Positions 8,407-15,367 of a DNA stretch of 27,507 nt are shown in pieces (positions within the stretch are counted from its first letter, which is position 1; every line of letters begins with the position of its first letter). Both the position numbers and the translations under genes were made by a program. Under the pieces are notes generated by a model that was given only the letters and a program-made list of their open reading frames with translations, did no database searches and had not been told where the DNA came from. The stretch covers positions 1 to 27,507 of the forward strand of contig JBBIJC010000021.1 of NCBI GenBank assembly GCA_037446165.1. The letters run 5' to 3'. This DNA comes from Parasulfuritortus sp037446165 (GTDB lineage: Bacteria; Pseudomonadota; Gammaproteobacteria; Burkholderiales; Thiobacillaceae).

Positions 8407-8423
8407 TGAACTCCAGTGGTGCA
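8407..8423. promoter_or_regulatory. NtrC-like enhancer site, proximal
   Basis: TGAACTCCAGTGGTGCA resembles the NtrC dyad TGCACC-N5-GGTGCA: the right half-site is perfect and the left matches 4 of 6. Its centre is about 63 bp upstream of the predicted sigma-54 start. Its centre is 63 bp (six helical turns) from the distal site, so both face the same side of the DNA. Confidence 0.6.
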
Positions 8424-8469
8424 ATAGATAGACTCTCTTCGCCCGCTTTCAGTTCATCGCACGACGGAT

Positions 8470-8486
8470 TGCACCAATACCGTGCA
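8470..8486. promoter_or_regulatory. NtrC-like enhancer site, distal
   Basis: TGCACCAATACCGTGCA matches the enteric NtrC consensus TGCACCAAAATGGTGCA at 14 of 17 positions. Its dyad arms TGCACC and CGTGCA are complementary at 5 of 6 positions. It is centred about 126 bp upstream of the predicted start, a normal enhancer distance for a sigma-54 activator. Confidence 0.65.
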
Positions 8487-8560
8487 AAACATCAGAACAA
8501 TTCCATGTTAGGCAATCGTTGGCCGCTCCGAAACGTACTTCGTCGATGAGGGTTATATGT

Positions 8561-8594
8561 AAAAAAAAAGCCCCGCCGAAGCGGGGCTTTTTTT
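8561..8594 (-). terminator. Intrinsic terminator of cbbM
   Basis: The 7-bp GC stem GCCCCGC/GCGGGGC has a four-base loop, TTCG on the minus strand, and is flanked by a run of T on that strand and A on the other. It begins 21 bp after the cbbM stop. The symmetrical A/T flanks mean it could terminate in both directions. It separates cbbM from prkA. Confidence 0.92.
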
Positions 8595-8615
8595 GGCTGG
8601 AAACGCCAGTCGTGC

Positions 8616-9998
8616 TTACTTGTGCACGCCCAGCTTTTCACGCCAGCCCGGATACAGCTTGTCGGCGTCGCCCGGGAAGGATTCGAAGGCGCGGGCGAAC
8701 TCTTTGTGCTCTTTCGCGTATTCGATCGGATCGGCGCCGGCCTTCCAGCACTCGTAGGACTGACGCAGGGAGATCGCGCCGGCCGCAGGGCTGTCGATGT
8801 GGCCGTAGGAACCACCACCGGAGGTGTTGATGACGTTGCCATGACCCAGGTTCTCGAAGAAACCAGGCAGGCGCAGTGCGTTCATGCCGCCGGAGATGAT
8901 CGGGGTGGTGGGCTTCATTCCGTACCACTTCTGGAAGTAGACCGGGCCCTGGCACTCGTCACGCTCGATCATGTAGGCGATGTTCTTGTCGCTGTTCTCG
9001 CCTTCCATCTTGCCGTAGCCCATGGTGCCGACGTGGATGCCGGAAGCGCCCTGCAGGCGGGAGATCTTGGCCAGCACGAACGCGGTATAGCCACGCTTGG
9101 CCGAAGGAGAGGTGATCATGCCGTGACCGGCGCGATGGTAGTGCAGGTACTGGCTGGGGTACTGACGGCGGGCGGTGGTGATCATGCCGGGGCCGCCAAC
9201 GAAACCGTCGACCAGGAAGGCCAGCTTGTCGGCATCGGGACCAAAGGTCTCCAGGCCGAAGTCGGCGCGGGCCATCATTTCATAATGGTCGTCAGCGGTG
9301 ATGTTCAGGGAGAACAGCTTGGCCTGACCGGTTTCGTCCTGGGCGCGCTTCATGGAGTCATAAACCAGCGGCAGCACCTTCTTCAGCGGGCAGAACACCT
9401 GGTTGCCTTGCGGCTCGTCGTTCTTGATGAAGTCGCCACCGAGCCAGAACTGGTAGGCGGCCTTGGCGAACGGCTCGGGACGCAGACCCAGCTTGGGCTT
9501 GATGATGGTGCCAGAGATGTAGCCGCCGTCCTTGATCGGACGACCCAGGATGCGCCACATGTCGGAGATGTCGCGCGACGGGCCGTCGAACATCTGGATG
9601 GCGCGCTCGGGCATGTAGAAGTCGTGAATCTTGGCGTGCTCGATGTCGCCCATGCCCTGGTTGTTGCCGATGACCAGGGTCAGGAAGGATACGATCATGA
9701 AGCGGCCGTCGGTGACGTTGCGATCGAACAGTTCGATCGGGTAAGCGATCCGCATGTCTTCGGTGGCTTCGTCGATGTAGTAGACCAGGGCGTCGACGCC
9801 CTTGGTGAAGTCATCGGTGGTGGAAACTTCGACGTTGGTGCCGGTGGAGGACTCGGCGGCGAAGTGAGCAGCGCAGGACAAATAGCTGCCAAAGCCGGCT
9901 TTCGGCTTCATCTTGTAGGCGACCAGGATGTGCTTGCCACCCTTGATCAGGTCTTCTTCTTTCAGGCTGAGGTCGGCGTAACGTGCTGATTGATCCAT
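8616..9998 (-). CDS. cbbM: Ribulose-1,5-bisphosphate carboxylase/oxygenase, form II
   Basis: Form II RuBisCO (460 residues) carboxylates ribulose bisphosphate in the Calvin cycle and is usually favoured at high CO2 and low O2. Active-site features are all present: TIIKPKLG with K167, the carbamylated lysine K192 in GGDFIKNDEPQGNQ, H288 in HYHRAGH, and loop-6 K330 in HVGTMGYGKMEG. The start at 9998 has GGAG upstream. It is monocistronic as judged by the terminator 21 bp after its stop and is transcribed divergently from a cbbR gene. In Thiobacillus relatives cbbQ and cbbO follow directly; here they are displaced by prkA-yeaH-spoVR. Confidence 0.98.
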   Translation of the reverse strand: MDQSARYADLSLKEEDLIKGGKHILVAYKMKPKAGFGSYLSCAAHFAAESSTGTNVEVSTTDDFTKGVDALVYYIDEATEDMRIAYPIELFDRNVTDGRFMIVSFLTLVIGNNQGMGDIEHAKIHDFYMPERAIQMFDGPSRDISDMWRILGRPIKDGGYISGTIIKPKLGLRPEPFAKAAYQFWLGGDFIKNDEPQGNQVFCPLKKVLPLVYDSMKRAQDETGQAKLFSLNITADDHYEMMARADFGLETFGPDADKLAFLVDGFVGGPGMITTARRQYPSQYLHYHRAGHGMITSPSAKRGYTAFVLAKISRLQGASGIHVGTMGYGKMEGENSDKNIAYMIERDECQGPVYFQKWYGMKPTTPIISGGMNALRLPGFFENLGHGNVINTSGGGSYGHIDSPAAGAISLRQSYECWKAGADPIEYAKEHKEFARAFESFPGDADKLYPGWREKLGVHK

Positions 9999-10078
9999 GC
10001 TTTGCTCCTTCGTTGACTGTTTATATAAATTCAGGGAAACCGGAACCGCCTGATTAACCCTTCTCGAAACTGGGTTGC

Positions 10079-10106
10079 ACTATACCCGCGCCAACTCATA
10101 AGCAAT
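10079..10106 (-). promoter_or_regulatory. Candidate cbbM promoter
   Basis: On the minus strand TATAGT (10084-10079) is a good -10 hexamer. ATTGCT (10106-10101) or the overlapping TTGCTT is a weak -35 with 15-16 bp spacing. A weak -35 is normal for an activator-dependent promoter. The start would be near 10072, which puts the adjacent dyad at about -65, the usual LysR-type activation position. Confidence 0.45.
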
Positions 10107-10129
10107 ATTCACGATTTTTTATGGCGACA

Positions 10130-10145
10130 ATAAGTAATGTATTAT
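10130..10145. promoter_or_regulatory. Candidate CbbR operator for cbbM
   Basis: The dyad ATAA-N8-TTAT has the AT-rich LysR-box form (TAA-N8-TTA). It lies between cbbM and its divergent cbbR at about -65 from the predicted cbbM start. The cbbL-cbbR gap has a dyad of the same geometry (ATAG-N8-CTAT at 17350-17365). The right part overlaps the left arm of the long inverted repeat. Confidence 0.5.
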
Positions 10146-10289
10146 CCTTGATCCGGCACTTGATCGCTTCTTTGTCCCGGTAAGGTCATGATGGAGTTGA
10201 ATAAAGAGGCCATCTCCAAGCTCACCAAATGGGTGAGCCGCTTCGGGACGCACGCTGCATCCCCGACCAACTGCCGGATCAAGGATTAT
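10141..10289. repeat. Long inverted repeat spanning the cbbR leader
   Basis: Arms 10141-10158 and 10272-10289 pair at 17 of 18 positions (core ATCCTTGATCCGGCA). Within the 113-nt interior are GTCCC/GGGAC, GATGG/CCATC and a perfect 7-bp hairpin GCTCACC/GGTGAGC at 10220-10238. The cbbR ribosome-binding sequence AAGGA (10281-10285) lies inside the right arm. If the transcript includes both arms, the site would be sequestered. The right arm is also part of shared element copy B. Confidence 0.7.
10254..10284 (-). repeat. Shared element, copy B (matches 3494-3520)
   Basis: Read on the minus strand: CCTTGATCCGGC, one base that differs from copy A, GTTG, four extra bases, then GGGATGCAGC. It ends 14 bp before the cbbR start. 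Copy A precedes cbbQ in the same relative orientation to the downstream gene. Confidence 0.65.
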
Positions 10290-10298
10290 GGATAAACC

Positions 10299-11207
10299 AT
10301 GCTGCATCTGACCCTGCGCCAACTCCAGGTCTTCGAATCCGCCGCCCGCCACCTGTCCTTCTCACGCGCGGCGAGGGAACTTCATCTATCGCAACCGGGC
10401 GTGTCGATGCAGATCAAGCAGCTGGAACAGTCCCTGGGCCGGCCCCTGTTCGAACAACTGGGGAAAAAGATGTTCCTGACCGAGGTCGGTCGCGAGGTGC
10501 TGCGCGCCAGCCAGGCCATCGCCCAACAAATGGTCGACCTGGAAGACACCCTGAACGATCTGCGCGGCCTCAAGCAAGGCACCCTCACCGTCGGCGTGGT
10601 CAGCACTGTGAGCTACTTCGCCATCCGCCTGATCAGCTGGTTCCGCCAGGAGCACCCCGAGGTGCGCATCACCCTCAACGTGGTCAACCGGGAGACACTG
10701 CTGGAGCAGCTGGCCAACAACGAGGTCGATCTGGCCCTGATGGGTCAGCCGCCGGCCGGTCACGACCTGGAATCGACGCCGTTCATGGAAAACCCGCTGG
10801 TGGTGATCGCCCCGCTCAGCCACCCCCTGGCGAAGGAAAAAGACATCCCGCTGGCGCGGATCGCGGAGGAGGACTTCGTCGCCCGCGAACCCGGATCGGG
10901 CACCCGCAGCGCGACCGAGGCCTTTTTCCAGTCGCATGGCCTGAGCATGCGGGTGGCGATGGAAATGAACAAGAACGAGGCCATCAAGCAATCAGTCGAG
11001 GCCGGGCTGGGTTTGGGGGTGGTGTCGCGCCATACGGTGACGCTTGAACTGGCCGCGCGCAGGCTCATTGCGCTTGATATCGTGGGTTTCCCGATCCGCC
11101 GCCAGTGGCACCTGGTCCACCGCCGCAACAAGCACTTTTCGCTGACTGCCAGCGCCTTCGCGCAGTTCATCCTGACCCAGGCCACGCGCATGGAGGGGGT
11201 ACCCTGA
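10299..11207 (+). CDS. cbbR: LysR-type regulator CbbR (form II side)
   Basis: A 302-residue LysR-family regulator. The N-terminal winged helix-turn-helix (LTLRQLQVFESAARHLSFSRAAREL, then LSQPGVSMQIKQLE) occupies residues 1-60. The effector-binding domain follows, with the EPGSGTRSATE stretch typical of CbbR. It is divergent from cbbM, the canonical arrangement, and is expected to activate cbbM in response to metabolites such as RuBP, PEP or NADPH; which one cannot be read here. The ATG at 10299 is preceded by AAGGA at a rather long 13 nt, within a long inverted repeat. Confidence 0.92.
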   Translation: MLHLTLRQLQVFESAARHLSFSRAARELHLSQPGVSMQIKQLEQSLGRPLFEQLGKKMFLTEVGREVLRASQAIAQQMVDLEDTLNDLRGLKQGTLTVGVVSTVSYFAIRLISWFRQEHPEVRITLNVVNRETLLEQLANNEVDLALMGQPPAGHDLESTPFMENPLVVIAPLSHPLAKEKDIPLARIAEEDFVAREPGSGTRSATEAFFQSHGLSMRVAMEMNKNEAIKQSVEAGLGLGVVSRHTVTLELAARRLIALDIVGFPIRRQWHLVHRRNKHFSLTASAFAQFILTQATRMEGVP

Positions 11208-11262
11208 GCCGGCGTGGAAGCGCGCATAATCCAGACGCAACCTCAGATCGAGAGGAACCGAC

Positions 11263-11673
11263 ATGGAAATCACCGTCTACCGCGAGGCGCCCCTGGCCAG
11301 TGAACTCCGGCAACTGCCCGCCCTGACCTACAACCTCGTCCACAGCCTGCTTGCGCGCAGCCCCGGCGTAGTGTTCGTGCCTATTCGCAGCATGCAGTAT
11401 CTGGCCATCGTCGACGCCGAGGAAATCGTCTTTGTCGACCACCAGATCAAGCACGAAGTCGAGATTGCCTGGCAGTCATTCAGGCCTCAGCTACGCTCCG
11501 CACTGGATCAGCCGGTGCCCTACAAAGCCGTGTATTACCGGGCCGATTGGGCCGAGACCATGCGCCGCCTGCTCGCCGAATTCGGCCCGGCGCTCAGCGC
11601 GCTGACTGGCAAGGAGCAGCTTGACGGCCCCGCCAGCATCCTGAAATTTGCACGGCCTGGATCGCCCGCCTGA
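11263..11673 (+). CDS. Uncharacterised protein downstream of cbbR
   Basis: A 136-residue soluble protein with no motif I recognise. It has a good ribosome-binding site (GAGAGGA) 6-7 nt before ATG and codon use like its neighbours. Visible features are an N-terminal helical segment, a hydrophobic strand-rich middle (GVVFVPIRSMQYLAIVD, EEIVFVDHQIKHEVEIAWQSF) and a C-terminal helix. There is no signal peptide or membrane segment. It follows cbbR after 55 bp on the same strand and is convergent with the form I operon tail, 11 bp away. Its position between the two RuBisCO systems suggests a carbon-fixation link, but function is unknown. Confidence 0.75.
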   Translation: MEITVYREAPLASELRQLPALTYNLVHSLLARSPGVVFVPIRSMQYLAIVDAEEIVFVDHQIKHEVEIAWQSFRPQLRSALDQPVPYKAVYYRADWAETMRRLLAEFGPALSALTGKEQLDGPASILKFARPGSPA

Positions 11674-11684
11674 GAAAACCAGGC

Positions 11685-11981
11685 CTATTCGTCATCGCCC
11701 AGTTCGGGATTCCAGCCTTTCTCACGCGCCCGCCCGGTAGCTTGTTTGTAGATCTCGCTGTGGCGCTGAAACAGCTCTGGCGGCAGGCGGCTGGGCAGGT
11801 TGGCATATTTATCCCATTCGATACTGACCTTGTCCATGAGCTGTTGCATGCGGCCAAGGTCCCAACCCGCGCAATCCTCGGTTTCCGGGATGAGGCCGAA
11901 TACCCGGCCATCGAGCACGATGCGTCCGAGCTGGGTGATGCCGTGATGATCGTTGTTGAAGCCGACGTAGGTGTTTTCCAT
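11685..11981 (-). CDS. Small conserved-type protein at the end of the form I cbb operon
   Basis: A 98-residue acidic soluble protein beginning MENTYVGFNNDHHGI. It starts 27 bp after the cbbO stop on the same strand, so it is very likely the last gene of cbbL-cbbS-cbbQ-cbbO. There are no membrane segments or metal-cluster motifs. The middle (WDLGRMQQLMDKVSIEWDKY) looks helical and the end is polar and acidic. No function is assigned; a role in RuBisCO assembly or activase function is only a guess from position. The form II side has no counterpart in this window. Confidence 0.78.
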   Translation of the reverse strand: MENTYVGFNNDHHGITQLGRIVLDGRVFGLIPETEDCAGWDLGRMQQLMDKVSIEWDKYANLPSRLPPELFQRHSEIYKQATGRAREKGWNPELGDDE

Positions 11982-12008
11982 GGTGCGCTCAGTCTCGGTT
12001 GATTCAGG

Positions 12009-14351
12009 TTATCGGGTAAGGCCAGCGTACAGCAGCGGCAGTTTCTCCGGCAGACGTTGCACATGGTCGACGACCATGTAGTTCTTCTGGCCAAAAATGC
12101 GTGACACATAACTGTCTGCACGCGGGTCCAGGCTCATGCAGTAGGTGGTGACCCCGAGTTTAGCGACTTCTTCCACCGCCTTCTTGGTGTCGTAGCGCAG
12201 GTATTGCGGGTCGCGCACGTCGACATCGGCCGGTTCACCATCGGTAATCACGATCAGCAGCTTCTTGGCCGAGCGTTGCAGCTTGAGATGATGACCGGCA
12301 TGGCGGATGGCGGCCCCCATGCGGGTGGAAAGCTGGCCGGTCATGCCCGCAATCCTGGCTTTCGGCACTTCGTCCCAGTGCTGGTCGAAGTCCTTGAACC
12401 GGTAGTACTCAACCTCATGCCGGCCATCCGAGCAGAAACCATGAATGGCGAACGGATCACCGACCTTGTTGATGGCATCGGCGAGCAGCACGCAGGCCTG
12501 CTGGGTCAGTTCGCGGACCGAGTAGTCCTGATCCTGGACCTTGTCGTTGGTCGATTCGGACAGGTCGAGCAGGACCAGGATGGAGAAGTCGCGGGTCTTG
12601 CGCACCGAACGCATCATGATCCGCGGGTCGGGCTGGTTGCCCAGACGGATGTCGGTGAAGCTGGCGATGGCCGCGTTGATGTCGATCTCGTCGCCGTCTT
12701 CCAGTCGGCGAATGCGCTGCACACCCTGCGGTTGCATGGCGTCGAGCAGGAACTTCATGCGATGGATCTCGCGCTTGTACTGGGCGGTGATTGCGTCGAT
12801 GACCTGCAGGTCGCCGGACTTCGGCCGTTTTTCCAGTACCGTGGCCCAGGCCGGCCGCTCCAGCTGGATCTGATAGTCCCACTCGGAATAATGGAACGGA
12901 TCGGACACCGGCTCCTTGCCCTCCAGTTCGTTGAAGCTCTTGCCCATGTCTTCGTAGGGAAACAGCTCGGATTCCAATACCCAGATTTCTTCTGCGTCTT
13001 CGCCGGCCGTTTCGACGTCGATCTCGTTGGCCATCTCCATCACGCTGACATATTTGCGCACCTGTTTGATGGATTCGTAACCGGCGCTGGCGGCCTTGCT
13101 GAAATCGAACTCCTCGAACGCCCAGAAATAGCGGTTGTCGTCGCGGTAGGGCGCGTTGAGCAGATCGGTGCGCGGGTTGAAGGCGATCTTTTTCTGGCTC
13201 AGTCGATGGGCCAGTTGCACACCGATTTCCCAGGCGAAGTGGTTGTTGTCCAGCCGGTCCTGCGCCAGTGCGAACAGGCTGCGGGCCTCCAGGATCCAGG
13301 GTTCGTCGTCCTGATAGCTGTCGTCGAGCAGGGCGCGCGCCAGACGATTGAGGTAGTCACCCACGCTGCTCTCCTGCTCCGGCGTGGCCGTGTGGAACTT
13401 GCTCCAGAGTTGCTTCAGGCCGGGAAAGCGGCGGATCGAAAGCGCTTCCACACGCGCATCCTCGACCACCGAGATGACCGCCATCTGCATCGGATTCAGC
13501 GCCTCGGCAGAAATCGGCTGCCGGGTCTCGACCACATGGGCGGCGCAATGGGCAGCTGTGGCGCGATACAGTTCCAGGCCGGAGACCGGCTCCTGGCCCT
13601 CGGCAGCAAAATCGTCGAAGGCATCCGGCAGATGCAACAGGTAGTCCTCGATATAAGGGCGGTAGCCTTCACGCGTTTCAAAGTCTCCGGCGGTCGGGCG
13701 CATGAAGAAGTCACGGCCCCAGAGGGCCCGCAGATACATGTTGATGCGCCGTTGCACGTCGACCAGCAAGGTGCCCTTGCGCTCCTTCTGCAGCATCGCC
13801 AGGGATTCCTTGGATTCGAGGCTGAAATAGCGGATCTGCTCTTCGTAGTTGGTGCGGTGGGCATGGGCACCCCACAGCGCCCAGCGGCGCAGGCCACCCA
13901 GGGTCAGCTGCCTGAACAGCACTTCCAGCTTGTCCAGCATCGGCCGCACGCCGCGCGGGGCCTGTGCGATCAGGTGGTTGATGAATTGCAGGTAATTGAG
14001 GAAAAGCTGCGCGTCTCCCAGGCGGTTGGCGGCCGTGGGGGCGGTATTCAACAGCAGCTCGATCACCGATCCGGAGGTTCTGGAGGCCAGCGACAAGGCT
14101 GCGGTGGCCAGGTCGCTGACCACGTCCTCGCCGACCTCCTTGGCGACCTGCGGCGTTTCGACGATCCAGGCCTCGACCAGCGAGTCGCCCTTGCCCAGAC
14201 CGCGTATCGCCGATGCGCCCTTCAGGTAATTGTCCAGGCCGCGCGGCGAGAACACCTTGGTCGCATCGTGCCAGTTGTCGTGCAGCGCCTGCTGGCTATG
14301 CGGCGACAGGTCTTCCAGCAGCTCGGCGTAATCAGCGAGATTGATAGACAT
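12009..14351 (-). CDS. cbbO: CbbO, vWA-domain RuBisCO activase adaptor (form I side)
   Basis: A 780-residue CbbO, about 25 residues longer than the form II-side copy. The C-terminal vWA domain has DLSESTNDK (metal-site DxSxS) and VITDGEPADVDVRD, and ends RLPEKLPLLYAGLTR, clearly homologous to the other CbbO tail. The N-terminal helical region is strongly diverged from it. With CbbQ it should activate inhibited form I RuBisCO. The ATG at 14351 has GAGGG about 10 nt upstream. It follows cbbQ by 44 bp and is followed by a 98-residue gene. The acidic insert around residues 435-465, rich in E and D, has no counterpart I could line up in the shorter paralogue. Confidence 0.92.
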   Translation of the reverse strand: MSINLADYAELLEDLSPHSQQALHDNWHDATKVFSPRGLDNYLKGASAIRGLGKGDSLVEAWIVETPQVAKEVGEDVVSDLATAALSLASRTSGSVIELLLNTAPTAANRLGDAQLFLNYLQFINHLIAQAPRGVRPMLDKLEVLFRQLTLGGLRRWALWGAHAHRTNYEEQIRYFSLESKESLAMLQKERKGTLLVDVQRRINMYLRALWGRDFFMRPTAGDFETREGYRPYIEDYLLHLPDAFDDFAAEGQEPVSGLELYRATAAHCAAHVVETRQPISAEALNPMQMAVISVVEDARVEALSIRRFPGLKQLWSKFHTATPEQESSVGDYLNRLARALLDDSYQDDEPWILEARSLFALAQDRLDNNHFAWEIGVQLAHRLSQKKIAFNPRTDLLNAPYRDDNRYFWAFEEFDFSKAASAGYESIKQVRKYVSVMEMANEIDVETAGEDAEEIWVLESELFPYEDMGKSFNELEGKEPVSDPFHYSEWDYQIQLERPAWATVLEKRPKSGDLQVIDAITAQYKREIHRMKFLLDAMQPQGVQRIRRLEDGDEIDINAAIASFTDIRLGNQPDPRIMMRSVRKTRDFSILVLLDLSESTNDKVQDQDYSVRELTQQACVLLADAINKVGDPFAIHGFCSDGRHEVEYYRFKDFDQHWDEVPKARIAGMTGQLSTRMGAAIRHAGHHLKLQRSAKKLLIVITDGEPADVDVRDPQYLRYDTKKAVEEVAKLGVTTYCMSLDPRADSYVSRIFGQKNYMVVDHVQRLPEKLPLLYAGLTR

Positions 14352-14366
14352 GGTTCACATCCCTCT

Positions 14367-14393
14367 GTCATTCACGAAATAGGCGGGAATGAC
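14367..14393. repeat. Short inverted repeat between cbbQ and cbbO (form I side)
   Basis: GTCATT (14367-14372) and AATGAC (14388-14393) flank a 15-nt segment ending GGCGGG. On the minus strand it reads CGTCATTCCCGCC, the typical start of dispersed CCCGC-type repeats, so this may be a decayed copy. It occupies most of the 44-bp spacer just before the cbbO ribosome-binding site. Confidence 0.4.
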
Positions 14394-14395
14394 GC

Positions 14396-15199
14396 TCAAA
14401 AGAACGTCGTGACCGCCGCGTCCAGCGCGTCGCGCATATCGGGGTCGTCGGTGATCGGACGGACCAGGGCCACCCGGCAGGCGGACTGGGGGCTGACGCC
14501 CTTGGCGATCAGGCTGCCGGCGTAGATCAGCATCCGCGTCGACAGGCCTTCGTCGAGGCCGTGACCCTTGAGGTTGCGGGAACGCTCGGCGATCGATACC
14601 AGCTTGCCGGCGACGGCCGCCTCAACGCCAGACTCATGGGCGACGATCTCGGCCTCGATGTCGTGTTCCGGATAGGTGAAGTCGAGGCCGCCGAAACGCT
14701 GCTTGGTCGACTGCTTCAGATCCTTCATCAGTGACTGGTAGCCCGGGTTGTAGGAAATCACAATCTGGAAATCCGGGTGGGCGTGGACCAGCTCGCCCTT
14801 CTTTTCCAGCGGCAGCACGCGCCGGTTGTCGGTCAGCGGGTGGATCACCACGGTGGTGTCCTGGCGCGCCTCGACCACTTCATCGAGATAACAGATCGCG
14901 CCATGGCGGGCGGCGATGGCGAGCGGGCCGTCCTGCCATTCGGTGCCCTGGGCGGAGAGCAGGAAGCGGCCGACCAGATCGGAGGCGGTCATGTCCTCGT
15001 TGCAGGCCACGGTGATCAGCGGTTTGTCCAGCCTGTGCGCCATGTATTCGACGAAACGGGTCTTGCCGCAACCGGTCGGGCCCTTGAGCATCATGGGCAT
15101 GCGCACCGAGTAGGCGGCCTCGAACAGCTCGACCTCGTCGGCGACGGCGCGATAGTAAGGTTCCTGGGTGATGCGGTACTGGTCGATGATGTTGGACAT
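14396..15199 (-). CDS. cbbQ: CbbQ, AAA+ ATPase of RuBisCO activase (form I side)
   Basis: A 267-residue MoxR-type AAA+ ATPase. Walker A is GPTGCGKT at residues 40-47 and Walker B is ICYLDEVVEA near residue 102. It shares long identical stretches with the other CbbQ (LITVACNEDMTASDLVGR, QDTTVVIHPLTD, NPGYQSLMKDLKQSTKQRF), so the two are clear paralogues. The main differences are at the N-terminus and in the C-terminal lid. It is placed after cbbS behind a terminator and a repeat, so it likely receives only read-through transcription. It is expected to act with the adjacent CbbO on CbbL/CbbS. Confidence 0.93.
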   Translation of the reverse strand: MSNIIDQYRITQEPYYRAVADEVELFEAAYSVRMPMMLKGPTGCGKTRFVEYMAHRLDKPLITVACNEDMTASDLVGRFLLSAQGTEWQDGPLAIAARHGAICYLDEVVEARQDTTVVIHPLTDNRRVLPLEKKGELVHAHPDFQIVISYNPGYQSLMKDLKQSTKQRFGGLDFTYPEHDIEAEIVAHESGVEAAVAGKLVSIAERSRNLKGHGLDEGLSTRMLIYAGSLIAKGVSPQSACRVALVRPITDDPDMRDALDAAVTTFF

Positions 15200-15224
15200 A
15201 CTGGTTCCTTTCTTCCACGTAGGG

Positions 15225-15272
15225 CACGAAGAGACACGAAAACGATCCGATGCGGCGAGTGTCTTCGTGTCC
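15225..15272. repeat. Imperfect inverted repeat of CACGAAG type
   Basis: Arms 15225-15237 (CACGAAGAGACAC) and 15259-15272 (GTGTCTTCGTGTCC) pair apart from small bulges. A third GACACGAAAA lies at 15302-15311. The CACGAAG/ACACGAA text is a common dispersed intergenic repeat in proteobacteria. It fills the cbbS-cbbQ spacer downstream of the terminator. Confidence 0.5.
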
Positions 15273-15307
15273 TGGGTGGATCAATCCAAAAAATATTTGG
15301 TGACACG

Positions 15308-15337
15308 AAAAACCCCCGCGCCTCGCGGCAGCGGGGG
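15308..15337 (-). terminator. Intrinsic terminator after cbbS
   Basis: On the minus strand a 7-bp GC stem (GCGGGGG pairing with CCCCCGC, 15313-15319 with 15331-15337) is followed directly by TTTTT. It starts 30 bp after the cbbS stop. It probably attenuates transcription so that cbbQ and cbbO are made at much lower levels than the RuBisCO subunits. Confidence 0.85.
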
Positions 15338-15367
15338 CTGATTTGGGTAAAACCCGTGCCGCAGGAA

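Noticed and set aside
11669..11690. Terminator between the convergent 136- and 98-residue genes
   Set aside because: Only a 5-bp GCCTG/CAGGC stem without a T run; too weak to call.
12204..14525. A 773-codon plus-strand frame, and similar long ones at 291-2498 and 25066-27282
   Set aside because: Each lies opposite a real gene (cbbO, cbbO, ppc), has shadow-frame composition and no ribosome-binding site or family match.
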